64,000 nt of DNA, taken from Lentzea fradiae. Its GTDB lineage: Bacteria > Actinomycetota > Actinomycetes > Mycobacteriales > Pseudonocardiaceae. Position numbers and translations under genes: made by a program. Where the stretch lies: positions 1 through 64,000 of the forward strand of contig NZ_FNCC01000006.1 of assembly GCF_900100955.1 (NCBI RefSeq), read 5' to 3'. This document shows, in pieces, positions 33,837 to 47,890 of this stretch (its first letter is position 1; each line of letters opens with the position of its first letter). The notes under the pieces are model-generated. The model worked only from the letters and a program-made list of their open reading frames with translations. It had not been told where the DNA came from and did not search any database.

Positions 33837-35798
33837 CTACGGCGTGAGCGCCGGGTTCTTCACCGGCGAGCCGACGCCGACCGGTGTGATCGGCAGCAGC
33901 TTGCGGCCCGTCGGCCCGACCTCGATGTCCGTGCCCATCGCCGGGCACACACCGCAGTCGAAGCACGGGGTCCAGCGGCAGTCGTCCTGCTCGCGCTCGT
34001 CGAGCGCGTCCTGCCAGTCGGCCCAGAGCCATTCCTTGTCGAGGCCCGAGTCGAGGTGGTCCCAGGGCAGGACCTCCAGCTCCTCGCGCTCGCGGGTGGT
34101 GAACCAGGCGAGGTCGACGCCGAGCGGCTCCAGCTGCTCGGCGGCCTTGGCGGTCCACCGCTCGTAGCTGAAGTGCTCGCTCCAGCCGTCGAACCGGCCA
34201 CCGTCGCGCCACACCGCCTCGATGACCTTGCCGACGCGGCGGTCACCGCGGCTGAGCAGGCCCTCGATGAGGCTCGGCTTGCCGTCGTGGTAGCGCATGC
34301 CGATGTTGCGGCCGAGGCTGCGGTCGGAGTTGACGGCCTCGCGGAGCTTGCGCAGCCGGTCGTCGACGGTCTCCGGGTCGCACTGCGGGGCCCACTGGAA
34401 CGGCGTGTGCGGCTTGGGCACGAACCCGCCGATCGAGATGGTGCAGCGGACGTCGTTGCGGCCACTGGCCTGACGGCCTGCGCGGATGACGTTCTTCGCC
34501 ATCTCCGCGATCTGCAGGACGTCCTCGTCCTCCTCCGTCGGCAGGCCGCACATGAAGTACAGCTTCACCTGCCGCCAGCCGTTGGAGAACGCCGCCGACA
34601 CCGTCCTGATGAGGTCTTCCTCGGACACCATCTTGTTGATGACGCGGCGCATCCGCTCGCTGCCGCCCTCGGGGGCGAACGTGAGGCCGGAACGCCTGCC
34701 GTTGCGGGACAGCTCGTTGGCCAGATCGATGTTGAACGCGTCCACGCGGGTGCTCGGCAGGCTCAGGCCCGTGTTGGTGCCCTCGTAGCGGTCGGCGAGG
34801 CCCTTGGTGATCTCGGCGATCTCGCTGTGGTCGGCGCTCGACAGGCTGAGCAGGCCGACCTCCTCGAAACCGGTCGCCTCCAGACCCTTCTGGACCATGG
34901 CGCCGATGCCCTCGATGGACCGCTCGCGCACCGGCCGGGTGATCATGCCCGCCTGGCAGAAGCGGCAGCCGCGCGTGCAGCCGCGGAAGATCTCGACGCT
35001 CATCCGCTCGTGGACGCTCTCGGCGAGCGGCACGAGGGGCTGCTTCGGGTACGGCCACGCGTCGAGGTCCATCGTGGTCCGCTTGAACACGCGGTACGGC
35101 ACGCGGTCCCGGTTCGGCACGACGCGCTGGATGCGGCCGTCCGGCAGGTACTCCACGTCGTAGAAGCGCGGGACGTACACGCCACCGGTCTCAGCCAGCC
35201 TGGTCAGCACCTCGTCGCGGCCACCGGGACGGCCCTCGGCCTTCCAGCTCTTGACGATCTCGGTGATCTCCAGGACGGCTTCCTCGCCGTCGCCGAGCAC
35301 CGCCGCGTCGACGAAGTCCGCGATCGGCTCCGGGTTGAACGCGGCGTGACCACCGGCGACCACGATCGGGTCGTCCTCGGTGCGGTCGGCGGCGTGCAGC
35401 GGGATGCCGGCGAGGTCCAGCGCCGTCAGCATGTTCGTGTAGCCCAGCTCCGTGGCGAAGCTGATGCCCATCAGGTCGAACGCCTTCACCGGGCGGTGCC
35501 CGTCCACCGTGAACTGCGGGACCTCGTGCTCACGCATGAGCTTCTCGAGGTCCGGCCACACGGCGTACGTGCGCTCGGCGAGCACGTCCGGCAGCTCGTT
35601 GAGGATCTCGTAGAGGATCATGACGCCCTGGTTGGGCAGGCCGACCTCGTACGCGTCGGGGTACATCAAAGCCCAGCGCACGGAGGCCGCGTCCCAGTCC
35701 TTGACGGTGGCGTTGAGCTCCCCGCCGACGTACTGCACCGGCTTGGAGATCCGCGGCAGCAGGGGCTCCAACCTGGGGAAAACAGACTCGGCACTCAC
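33837..35798 (-). CDS. B12-binding-type radical SAM protein (TIGR03960)
   Basis: A 653-residue radical SAM enzyme. An N-terminal cobalamin-binding-like domain (GVMILYEILNELPDVLAERT, then FDLMGISFATELGYTNMLTA) precedes the [4Fe-4S] motif GCTRGCRFCQAG (CxxxCxxC, about residue 275) and the TIM-barrel strands (LTFAPEGGSERMRRVINK). A C-terminal CFDCGVCPAMGT patch may bind another metal. Family members occur with DUF2344 proteins; substrate unknown. GTG start at 35798. Confidence 0.9.
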   Translation of the reverse strand: MSAESVFPRLEPLLPRISKPVQYVGGELNATVKDWDAASVRWALMYPDAYEVGLPNQGVMILYEILNELPDVLAERTYAVWPDLEKLMREHEVPQFTVDGHRPVKAFDLMGISFATELGYTNMLTALDLAGIPLHAADRTEDDPIVVAGGHAAFNPEPIADFVDAAVLGDGEEAVLEITEIVKSWKAEGRPGGRDEVLTRLAETGGVYVPRFYDVEYLPDGRIQRVVPNRDRVPYRVFKRTTMDLDAWPYPKQPLVPLAESVHERMSVEIFRGCTRGCRFCQAGMITRPVRERSIEGIGAMVQKGLEATGFEEVGLLSLSSADHSEIAEITKGLADRYEGTNTGLSLPSTRVDAFNIDLANELSRNGRRSGLTFAPEGGSERMRRVINKMVSEEDLIRTVSAAFSNGWRQVKLYFMCGLPTEEDEDVLQIAEMAKNVIRAGRQASGRNDVRCTISIGGFVPKPHTPFQWAPQCDPETVDDRLRKLREAVNSDRSLGRNIGMRYHDGKPSLIEGLLSRGDRRVGKVIEAVWRDGGRFDGWSEHFSYERWTAKAAEQLEPLGVDLAWFTTREREELEVLPWDHLDSGLDKEWLWADWQDALDEREQDDCRWTPCFDCGVCPAMGTDIEVGPTGRKLLPITPVGVGSPVKNPALTP

Positions 35799-35856
35799 AC
35801 GACCAGAGTAACGGCCTCTCCGCGCGCCGCCGAACCGCGTGCCGGAACCACCCCGT

Positions 35857-36702
35857 TCAGTCCAGCAGCAGCTTGCCCAGCCTGCGTGCCGCCACCACCG
35901 TGCCGGCCGCCGCCATCACCGCGAAGTAGGCGAGGTGGCCGAGCATGCCCCAGCCGACGACGCCGAGCGTGAGCCCGCGCATCACCTCGACGGCGTGGTA
36001 GAGCGGCGTCCACGTGACCACGGTCTGCAGCCAGCCCGGGTAGACCGACAGCGGGTAGAACGTGGTCGAGAACAGGAACAGCGGCAGCACCGCGAGCTGC
36101 ACCAGGTCGAAGTCCAGCCACGACCGCATGAACGTCGTGGCCGCCATGCCCACCGCCGCGAACGCGAACGCGACCAGCAGCGCCGCGGGCAGCGCGAGCA
36201 ACGCCCACGGCGAGGCGATGAGGCCCATCCCGAGCATGACGCCTAGGAACCCCGCCGAGTAGAGCCCGCCGCGCAGCAAGGCCCACGAGATCTCGCCGAT
36301 CGCGATGTCCATCGGCCCCATCGGGGTCGTGAGCATCGCGTCGTAGAGCTTCGCGTACTTGAACTTGAAGAACACGTTGAACGTCGCGTCGTACACGGCC
36401 CCGTTCATCGCGCTGGCAGCCAGCAGCGCGGGCGCGACGAACGCCACGTAGCTGACCGGCCGCCCGTCCGGCCCGGCCACCGACGAGACCATCTGCCCGA
36501 AGCCCAGCCCGAGCGACCACAGGAACAGCAACGGCTCGACCGCCCCGCCGACCAGCACGAACCACGCGCGCCGGTGCACGACGGCGGACCGTTCGACCAG
36601 CATGCTCGCGCGCCGCCCGTACAGCCCCGGCGGCAGCACGCGCCACAGCAGCCCCACGCTCGCCGGCTTCGCCTGACCGGCGCGGTCGATGGTCTGCGTC
36701 AT
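35857..36702 (-). CDS. ABC-2 type transporter permease
   Basis: A 281-residue permease with six predicted helices, for example AWFVLVGGAVEPLLFLWSLG and LAVLPLFLFSTTFYPLSVYP. The latter, with PGWLQTVVTWTPLYHAVEVM, is the ABC-2 (DrrB/NodJ-like) signature. It would form one half of an exporter's membrane domain with the product of the gene upstream. The ATPase, permease and permease genes are nearly contiguous, with a 1-bp gap here. Substrate unknown; relatives export polyketides, lipids or oligosaccharides. Confidence 0.9.
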   Translation of the reverse strand: MTQTIDRAGQAKPASVGLLWRVLPPGLYGRRASMLVERSAVVHRRAWFVLVGGAVEPLLFLWSLGLGFGQMVSSVAGPDGRPVSYVAFVAPALLAASAMNGAVYDATFNVFFKFKYAKLYDAMLTTPMGPMDIAIGEISWALLRGGLYSAGFLGVMLGMGLIASPWALLALPAALLVAFAFAAVGMAATTFMRSWLDFDLVQLAVLPLFLFSTTFYPLSVYPGWLQTVVTWTPLYHAVEVMRGLTLGVVGWGMLGHLAYFAVMAAAGTVVAARRLGKLLLD

Positions 36703-36703
36703 G

Positions 36704-37477
36704 TCACACCGCCAGCCTTCGGTGGAAGAACTTCACGCCGAGCACGACACCCACGACGACCAGCACCCCCAGGTACGCGATGTGCCCCAACGCCGGTAAG
36801 AGGTCCAGCGTGCCGAACGTCGCTCCGCGAGCGAGCTCGATGCCGTGCCATGCCGGTGTGAGCCACACCAGCGGCAACAACCAGTCCGGCAGCTGGCTGA
36901 CCGGGAAGAACGCGCCGGTGAACAACGTCATCGGCATCAGCACGAACCGGAAGATGTTCGTGAACGCGTCCGGTTTCTCCAGCGTCGCGCTGTACGCCAT
37001 CAACGGCGCGCTGAACGCGAGCCCCGCCAGCGCCGCGAGCGGGATGGCCAGCAGGATCCCCGGCCCGGCGGCCGCCCCGAGCAACGCCGCGACACCCACG
37101 AACACCACGGCCCGCAGCGTCAGCTGCGTGCCGACCCACATCACCTGCGAGTAGAGCACCTGCGCGGGCGTGATCGGCGTGGACACCATCGCGATGAACG
37201 ACTTCTGCCACATGAACTGCGCCATGATCGGGTACGTCGACTCGAACGTGGCCCCTTGCACCGCCGTGACCACGACCAGCGCGGGCGCGAGGTACTGCAG
37301 GTACGGCACGCCGCCGATCAGCTCCGTCGACCGCACCTGCGACCCGAACCCGACCCCGAGCGCGAGCAGGAACAACACCGGCGTGAGAAAGCTCGACACG
37401 GCCGTGGCGCGCCAGTTGCGCCGATACCACGCCCAGCTCCTCTCGAACCCGAACCAGGAGGCCCTCAACGTCTCCAT
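36704..37477 (-). CDS. ABC-2 type transporter permease
   Basis: A 257-residue DrrB/NodJ-like permease with six predicted helices. Signature residues include FLTPVLFLLALGVGFGSQV, PITPAQVLYSQVMWVGTQL and the ABC-2 segment MPMTLFTGAFFPVSQLPDWL, WLTPAWHGIELARG. Its ATG overlaps the ATPase stop (TGATG), so it is translationally coupled. It is a paralogue of the downstream permease, so the exporter is probably a heterodimeric channel with two ATPase copies. Confidence 0.9.
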   Translation of the reverse strand: METLRASWFGFERSWAWYRRNWRATAVSSFLTPVLFLLALGVGFGSQVRSTELIGGVPYLQYLAPALVVVTAVQGATFESTYPIMAQFMWQKSFIAMVSTPITPAQVLYSQVMWVGTQLTLRAVVFVGVAALLGAAAGPGILLAIPLAALAGLAFSAPLMAYSATLEKPDAFTNIFRFVLMPMTLFTGAFFPVSQLPDWLLPLVWLTPAWHGIELARGATFGTLDLLPALGHIAYLGVLVVVGVVLGVKFFHRRLAV

Positions 37478-38391
37478 CAGTCCACCAACGTCCGTCCGGT
37501 GAGCCGCAGGAACACGTCCTCCAGCGAACTGCGCCGCACCAGGCTCTGCACCGGCTGCACCCCGTGCTCGTGCACCTTGGCGAGCGCCTGCTCCCCGTCC
37601 CCCGTGTAGAGCAGCAACCGGTCCGGCAACACCTCGACCCGCTCGGCGAACCGGCCGAGATCCGGCTTCTCCGCGCCAGGCGGGAACCGCAGCTCCAGCA
37701 CCTCCCGCGTGGAGTACCGCCCGATCAGCTCACCGGGCGACCCCTCAGCCGCGATCCGCCCGCCGTCCATGACCACGAGCCGGTCGCACAGCTGCTCGGC
37801 CTCGTCCATGTAGTGCGTCGTGATGATCAACGTGACGCCGTCCTGCTTCAACCGGAACAGCCTGTCCCACAACAGATGCCGCGCCTGCGGGTCCAACCCC
37901 GTCGTAGGCTCGTCGAGCAGCAACAGCTCGGGTTCGTTGACCAACGACCGCGCGATCGTCAGCCGCCTCTTCATCCCTCCCGACAACGGCTCGACCTCGT
38001 GCTCCGCCCTGTCGGCGAGCTGCGCGAACTCCAGCAGCTCCTCGGCCTTCTCCCGGCACCGAGCCCGCGACATCCCGAAGTACCGCCCGTAGATCTGCAG
38101 GTTCTGCCGGACCGTCAACTCCGTGTCGAGGTTGTCGAGCTGCGGCACCACCCCGAGCCGAGCCCGAATCCGCGGCCCGTCGACCTCCGGGTCCATCCCC
38201 AGCACGCGCAGCTCCCCGCCGGTCCGCCCGGACACGCACGAGATCATCCGCATGGTCGACGACTTCCCGGCCCCGTTGGGCCCGAGGAACCCGAACGCCT
38301 CCCCGCGCCGTACCTCGACATCGATCCCGCGCACGGCCTCGAACGTCCCGAAGTGCTTGGTCAGAGCCTTGGCCTCGACGAGGTTCTCCAC
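37477..38391 (-). CDS. ABC transporter ATP-binding protein, DrrA-like
   Basis: A 304-residue ATPase of the DrrA/NodI multidrug class. Walker A is LGPNGAGKSSTMRM, the Q-loop lies in GVVPQLDNLDTELTVRQNL, the signature is LSGGMKRRLTIAR, and Walker B is LLLLDEPTTGLDPQARH, followed by the H-loop TTHYMDEAEQL. The C-terminal domain past residue 220 resembles DrrA (DUF4162-like) tails. The GTG at 38391 (VENLVEAKALTKHFG) is preferred over an upstream frame beginning. It heads the exporter operon. Confidence 0.93.
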   Translation of the reverse strand: MENLVEAKALTKHFGTFEAVRGIDVEVRRGEAFGFLGPNGAGKSSTMRMISCVSGRTGGELRVLGMDPEVDGPRIRARLGVVPQLDNLDTELTVRQNLQIYGRYFGMSRARCREKAEELLEFAQLADRAEHEVEPLSGGMKRRLTIARSLVNEPELLLLDEPTTGLDPQARHLLWDRLFRLKQDGVTLIITTHYMDEAEQLCDRLVVMDGGRIAAEGSPGELIGRYSTREVLELRFPPGAEKPDLGRFAERVEVLPDRLLLYTGDGEQALAKVHEHGVQPVQSLVRRSSLEDVFLRLTGRTLVD

Positions 38392-38446
38392 CCACCCGAC
38401 GGTAGCCAAGGGGTCCGACAATTCTCGACGCAATTACGATCGCCCC

Positions 38447-39055
38447 ATGCCGGAGATCGCCCTCCGCTGGCTGACCACCGCCAGCGGCCAGCACCGACTC
38501 GAGATCCACGAAGTCGTCCACGACGTGGTGGCAGCGGGCGGCGCAGTCGGCTACCACTCCCCACCCACGTACGACCGAATCTCGGCCTGGCTGGACGACA
38601 TCCTCGACCAGACCCGAACCGGCAAAGCCGCCTTCGCCACCGCCGTCGTGGACGGCACGATCCGCGCCATCGGCCTGTGGCGCCAAGGCAGCACCGCCGT
38701 CTTCCAGCACCGCGTGGAACTTCAACAGATCATGGCCCACCCATCAGCCCGCGGCCTCGGCCTGGGACAACGGGTAGTCCGAGCCCTGGTGGACAACGCG
38801 CGCGCAGCAGGCTTCGAACTAGCGATGCTGGGCGTACGAGGCAACAACCACGGCGCGATAGAACTGTACGAACGCACCGGCTTCCGCGAATGCGGCCGAA
38901 TGCCCAACGCGATCGCCGTGGGCAACGACCGCTGGGACGACGTGTGGATGTACCTGCCACTCGGCTATCCGGAAGGGACTGTCCTCAACGGATCAACCCC
39001 GGGCGGCCCGGGCTCAAGCCCCCGCAGGACACCCACACGCGAAGGCGAGCAGTAA
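38447..39055 (+). CDS. GNAT family N-acetyltransferase
   Basis: A 202-residue GCN5-type acetyltransferase. Acetyl-CoA-binding motif A is IMAHPSARGLGLGQRVVRAL (Q/RxxGxG/A-like, about 96-115), followed by ELAMLGVRGNNHGAIELYER and a TGFRECG motif B. The substrate is unknown. The C-terminal 25 residues are proline/glycine/arginine rich and probably disordered. It is divergent from the ABC ATPase with 55 bp between. There is no clear Shine-Dalgarno before the ATG. Confidence 0.85.
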   Translation: MPEIALRWLTTASGQHRLEIHEVVHDVVAAGGAVGYHSPPTYDRISAWLDDILDQTRTGKAAFATAVVDGTIRAIGLWRQGSTAVFQHRVELQQIMAHPSARGLGLGQRVVRALVDNARAAGFELAMLGVRGNNHGAIELYERTGFRECGRMPNAIAVGNDRWDDVWMYLPLGYPEGTVLNGSTPGGPGSSPRRTPTREGEQ

Positions 39056-39134
39056 CCCCCACCAACCACCTACAGGCCGCCGCCCTTCCGGTGGCTGATC
39101 GGGCCCAGCCACCACACGTCCGGCCCGCACCGCA

Positions 39135-39172
39135 CAAAAAGGGGGGACGCATGCTCACGCAGGCGTCCCCCC
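39135..39172 (-). terminator. ndk terminator
   Basis: Read on the minus strand, a perfect 10-bp stem GGGGGGACGC / GCGTCCCCCC with a 12-nt loop is followed by TTTTTG. This classic intrinsic terminator lies about 110 bp beyond the ndk stop. The rest of 39056-39278 shows nothing else. Confidence 0.85.
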
Positions 39173-39278
39173 GCCACCAGGACCCCTGCGACTCAACCTG
39201 CCCAAAGGGTCCGACAAGATCAGCGAACGAACTCAAGAGGGCCGAAACCCACCAACACCAAAAGCCGTCAACCGCGGA

Positions 39279-39689
39279 TCAGAGGTTCGGGAACCAGATC
39301 TTGATCTCGCGCTCCGCCGACTCCACCGAGTCCGACCCGTGCACCAGGTTGTACTGGACCTCGGTCCCGAAGTCCCCGCGGATGGTCCCCGGAGTGGCCT
39401 TCTCGACGGGGTCGGTCCCACCGGCGAGCTGGCGGAAGGCGGCAACCGCCCGCACGCCCTCCACCACGAGCGCGACCAGCGGCCCGCCGGTGATGAACGA
39501 GACCAGGTCGCCGTAGAACGGCTTGCCGTCGTGCTCGGCGTAGTGCTGCTCGGCGGTGGCACGGTCGGCGGTGCGGAGCTCGACGGCGGCGAGCTTGAGG
39601 CCCTTGCGCTCGATGCGGGCGATCACCTCGCCGACGAGACCACGGGCAACGCCATCGGGCTTGACGAGAACAAGGGTGCGCTCGGACAC
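39279..39689 (-). CDS. ndk: Nucleoside diphosphate kinase
   Basis: A 136-residue kinase that balances NTP pools. [19 protein letters not shown] opens it, and the phospho-histidine lies in [16 protein letters not shown] (His about 117). Length is standard. GTG start at 39689. In mycobacteria ndk is adjacent to the DUF4233-folC-valS genes; here 13 kb of other genes intervene. Confidence 0.97.
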   Translation of the reverse strand: MSERTLVLVKPDGVARGLVGEVIARIERKGLKLAAVELRTADRATAEQHYAEHDGKPFYGDLVSFITGGPLVALVVEGVRAVAAFRQLAGGTDPVEKATPGTIRGDFGTEVQYNLVHGSDSVESAEREIKIWFPNL

Positions 39690-39767
39690 GACGGTACGAC
39701 TCCTCGAAGAACAGGTACGGGATGTCCCGACAGGGTAGCGAACGCCTCACCTGCCATAGTGCGCAGC

Positions 39768-40385
39768 GTGAGTGCGAAGCACACCGGGTCCGCGTTGACG
39801 GGCGTTGCCGTCCTGTTCGTTCTGCTGAGGCTGCTGGCGGTCTCGAACTATGAATGGCACACAGCGTTCGCTCTGCTGCACACGCTCGAACTGGACGACG
39901 CGCCCGGGTTGTTCCTCGGCACGTTCATGGCGGACGACAGGATCAGCACGGTTCTGCTGATGGTCGTCACGCCTGCGGTGTTCTTCTACTTCTTCCGCAC
40001 CAGGAAGGATCCGGAGCGCCCGCACGCGTTGCCGCTTCTCGCGTTGATCGTGCTGGGGGCGCTGATGGTGTCGCACATCCTCAGCTACCACCGCTGGTGG
40101 ATCGCGCCAGGCGCTGTGGTGATCGGTGTGGTGATGGTGCTGGCCATCCGCAACGCCCGGTGGCTGCTCAAGTGGTTCGCCTGGCTGCTGGCCGGGACGG
40201 CGTTGACGGTCGCGGCGATCGTCAGCACGCCTTGGGTGCCCAAAGAACGCATCAACGACAAGGACGAGGTCTACGTCTTCGAGACCAGTCCCGGCTTCCT
40301 GAAGGTCCTCAAGGCACAGGACCGCGAGTTCGCGATCCTGCGCACCGACGAAGTCCTGAAGCGTGAGGAACTGGCCGACCACTAG
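39768..40385 (+). CDS. Hypothetical membrane protein
   Basis: A 205-residue integral membrane protein that I do not recognise. It has about five hydrophobic segments: ALTGVAVLFVLLRLLAV, DRISTVLLMVVTPAVFFYFF, LLALIVLGALMVSHIL, IAPGAVVIGVVMVLAI and WLLAGTALTVAAIVSTPWV. The C-terminal 45 residues are soluble and charged (PKERINDKDEVYVFETSPGF). The GTG at 39768 is chosen; another GTG lies 9 bp upstream. It ends 4 bp into the convergent DHA2 transporter gene and shares the divergent gap with ndk. Confidence 0.75.
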   Translation: MSAKHTGSALTGVAVLFVLLRLLAVSNYEWHTAFALLHTLELDDAPGLFLGTFMADDRISTVLLMVVTPAVFFYFFRTRKDPERPHALPLLALIVLGALMVSHILSYHRWWIAPGAVVIGVVMVLAIRNARWLLKWFAWLLAGTALTVAAIVSTPWVPKERINDKDEVYVFETSPGFLKVLKAQDREFAILRTDEVLKREELADH

Positions 40386-41824
40386 TGCACGAGCACGGGC
40401 TGGGCCTCGCGGTCGACGGCGACCTGACGCAGGACGAAGACCGCCAGGCCGAGTGCCACCGTGACGAGTGCCGCGGAGATCCAGAACGCCAGGTGGAAGC
40501 CCGCGGTCAGGGCTTCCGGCCTGGCCACGCCCGCCGCCAGCAGCGATGACGTGCGGCTTGTCGAGGTGGTCGCGAGCACGGCCAGGCCGAGTGCGCCGCC
40601 CACCTGAGCGGTCGTGTTGACCAGGCCGGACGCGATGCCCTCCTCGCCGTGCGCCGCGCCGGACATCGCGAGTGTCATCAGTGCAGGGAACGACAGGCCG
40701 AGACCGATGCCGACGGGCGCCACCGCGGGCAGGACGTGCTCCACGTACGAGCCGTCGACCGGTACCTGCGTGAACAGGACCATGCCGGTGAGCAGGAACA
40801 GCAGGCCGACGATCAGCATCGTGCGTTCGCCGAAGCGGGCGTTCAGGCGGGCGGACAGCGATACGGAGAACACCGCGATCGCGCCTGCCACCGGCATGAA
40901 CGCCAGGCCGATCTGCAGGGGCGTGTACTGCAGCACGAGCTGCATGTAGAGGGTGCCGAGGAAGAACAGGCCGAACATGCCCGCGACCATCGCCATCTGC
41001 ACCAGGTTCGCGCCGGCCACGTTCCTGGACCGGAACACCCGCAACGGCAGCAGCGGTTTCGCGGCGGTCCGCTGCCTCACCACGAACGCGGCCAGCAGCG
41101 CCACCGCGACGGCACCCAGGACGAGCGTGTGGGCCGAGCCGAAGCCGTACTGCTCGGCCTTGACGATGGTGTAGACGCCGAGCATCACCGCGGCGACGAC
41201 CAGCGAGGCACCCAGGACGTCCGCGCCTTCACGCAGTCCCAGTCCTGCGGAGTCCGGCACGAGGCGCAGGGCGGCGATGGCGGCAACGATGCCGATCGGG
41301 ATGTTCACGAAGAAGATCCAGTGCCACGACATGGCGTCGGTGAGCACGCCGCCGAGCAGCAGGCCGAGGGACGCGCCGGCCGCCGCGACGAAGCTGAAGA
41401 CGCCGATGGCGCGTCGTTGCTCGTTCTTCTCCGGGAACATCGTCACGACCATGCCCAGCGTCACGGACGTGGCCAGCGCACCGCCCGCACCCTGCACGAA
41501 CCGCGCGACGATCAACATCTCGGCGCTGACGGACAGGCCGCAGAGCAGCGACGCGACCGTGAAGACGCCCAGTCCGAGCAGGAACACCTTCCGGTGCCCG
41601 ATCAGGTCGCCCAGGCGTCCGGCGAGCAGCAGCAGGCCGCCGTAGGCGATCAGGTACGCGTTCACGACCCAGGCCAGGCCCGCCTGACCGAACCTGAGGT
41701 CCTCCTCGATCGCGGGCAGCGCGACGTTCACGATCGTCTGGTCCAGCACGATCATCAACATCCCCGCGCACAGCACGATCAGCGCGAGCCAGCGCGCGTC
41801 GATCCTCGATCCCCCTGAAGTCAT
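40382..41824 (-). CDS. MFS drug exporter, DHA2 (EmrB/QacA) family
   Basis: A 480-residue proton-coupled efflux pump with 14 predicted helices. DHA2 signals are LDQTIVNVALPAIEEDL (motif D1), GRLGDLIGHRKVFLLG (motif A), RFVQGAGGALATS (motif B) and GLLLGGVLTDAMSWHWIF (motif C). The likely role is multidrug or natural-product export. It lies 40 bp downstream of a MarR gene whose product is probably its repressor, and an inverted repeat lies in that gap. Confidence 0.93.
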   Translation of the reverse strand: MTSGGSRIDARWLALIVLCAGMLMIVLDQTIVNVALPAIEEDLRFGQAGLAWVVNAYLIAYGGLLLLAGRLGDLIGHRKVFLLGLGVFTVASLLCGLSVSAEMLIVARFVQGAGGALATSVTLGMVVTMFPEKNEQRRAIGVFSFVAAAGASLGLLLGGVLTDAMSWHWIFFVNIPIGIVAAIAALRLVPDSAGLGLREGADVLGASLVVAAVMLGVYTIVKAEQYGFGSAHTLVLGAVAVALLAAFVVRQRTAAKPLLPLRVFRSRNVAGANLVQMAMVAGMFGLFFLGTLYMQLVLQYTPLQIGLAFMPVAGAIAVFSVSLSARLNARFGERTMLIVGLLFLLTGMVLFTQVPVDGSYVEHVLPAVAPVGIGLGLSFPALMTLAMSGAAHGEEGIASGLVNTTAQVGGALGLAVLATTSTSRTSSLLAAGVARPEALTAGFHLAFWISAALVTVALGLAVFVLRQVAVDREAQPVLVH

Positions 41825-41841
41825 GAGAGGGACCGTAGCAG

Positions 41842-41861
41842 ATAGTTTTGTACGGGACTAT
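41842..41861. promoter_or_regulatory. Candidate MarR operator before the DHA2 exporter gene
   Basis: An inverted repeat ATAGT-N10-ACTAT lies 18 bp before the exporter's start codon, within the 40-bp gap after marR, in a patch markedly lower in GC than its surroundings. Its relation to the repeats upstream of marR is weak. Confidence 0.35.
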
Positions 41862-41864
41862 TTT

Positions 41865-42347
41865 CTAGCTGACGGCTTGCCGCAGGGCCCGCTTGCGCGG
41901 CGGCTTCTCGCACTGCACCGGAGTGCTCAACCGGCCCTCCACCAACCTGGTCAGGCCGCCGACCATGCCCTCACGCTCGTCGTCCGGCAGCGAGCCCAGC
42001 ACGCTCTCGACGACGTCCGCATAGACGCCATCGGCTTTCTTCGAGATCTCGCGTCCCGTCTCCGTCACCGCCACAACGCGCGCACGGCGGTCCGTCGGCG
42101 ACAGCTTCCGCTCAGCGTGACCAGCGGCTTCGAGCGCGTCGAGCGTCACGACCATGGTCGTCTTGTCGATGCCGACGAGGTCGGCGATCTCGGTCTGCGT
42201 GAGCTCCGCGTCCAGAGCGGCGGACAACACGCAGCGGGCTCGCGGAGTCAGGCCGATCTCCGCGAGCCTCGCCGTCAGTTCCGTCTCCAGCGCGTGCGCC
42301 GTCCGATGCAGCAGCATCATCAGGTCAATGCACCCCGTCGCACCCAT
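41865..42347 (-). CDS. MarR family transcriptional regulator
   Basis: A 160-residue winged-helix regulator. The DNA-binding region is LTPRARCVLSAALDAELTQT, EIADLVGIDKTTMVVTLDAL (recognition helix) and the wing ERKLSPTDRRARVVAVTETG. It probably represses itself and the DHA2 exporter downstream, with induction by the exported compound, as is usual for MarR-exporter pairs. Two 16-bp direct repeats precede the gene. Confidence 0.92.
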   Translation of the reverse strand: MGATGCIDLMMLLHRTAHALETELTARLAEIGLTPRARCVLSAALDAELTQTEIADLVGIDKTTMVVTLDALEAAGHAERKLSPTDRRARVVAVTETGREISKKADGVYADVVESVLGSLPDDEREGMVGGLTRLVEGRLSTPVQCEKPPRKRALRQAVS

Positions 42348-42361
42348 GAGGCGACGATACC

Positions 42362-42393
42362 AAACTGTTCGTGAACGAAACTGTTTGTGAGCG
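42362..42393. promoter_or_regulatory. Direct repeats upstream of marR, candidate operator
   Basis: Two adjacent 16-bp copies, AAACTGTTCGTGAACG and AAACTGTTTGTGAGCG (two mismatches), lie 15 bp upstream of the marR start. Each contains a near-palindromic GTTCGTGAAC-like core. They are followed by a partial GAACTAT. A repressor binding two turns of the helix apart would fit. Confidence 0.5.
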
Positions 42394-42396
42394 GAA

Positions 42397-47796
<5,400 letters not shown>

Positions 47797-47818
47797 CGCG
47801 ACCTCCTTGTCGCAACTT

Positions 47819-47888
47819 CTTGCAGGGTTGCTGCACGAAACCACGACAAACAGCGGGAAACAATACGTCGGGCGTTGCAAATATTTGC
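47819..47888 (-). promoter_or_regulatory. Amylopullulanase promoter region with TTGCA-type repeats
   Basis: The 94-bp gap upstream of the amylopullulanase gene contains a perfect 12-bp palindrome GCAAATATTTGC (47877-47888) and a TTGCAGGGTTGCTGCA segment (47820-47835) with TGCA inverted arms. TTGCA-containing repeats are typical targets of LacI/MalR-type regulators of starch genes in actinobacteria, from memory. The regulator is not encoded in the window. Confidence 0.4.
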
Positions 47889-47890
47889 GG

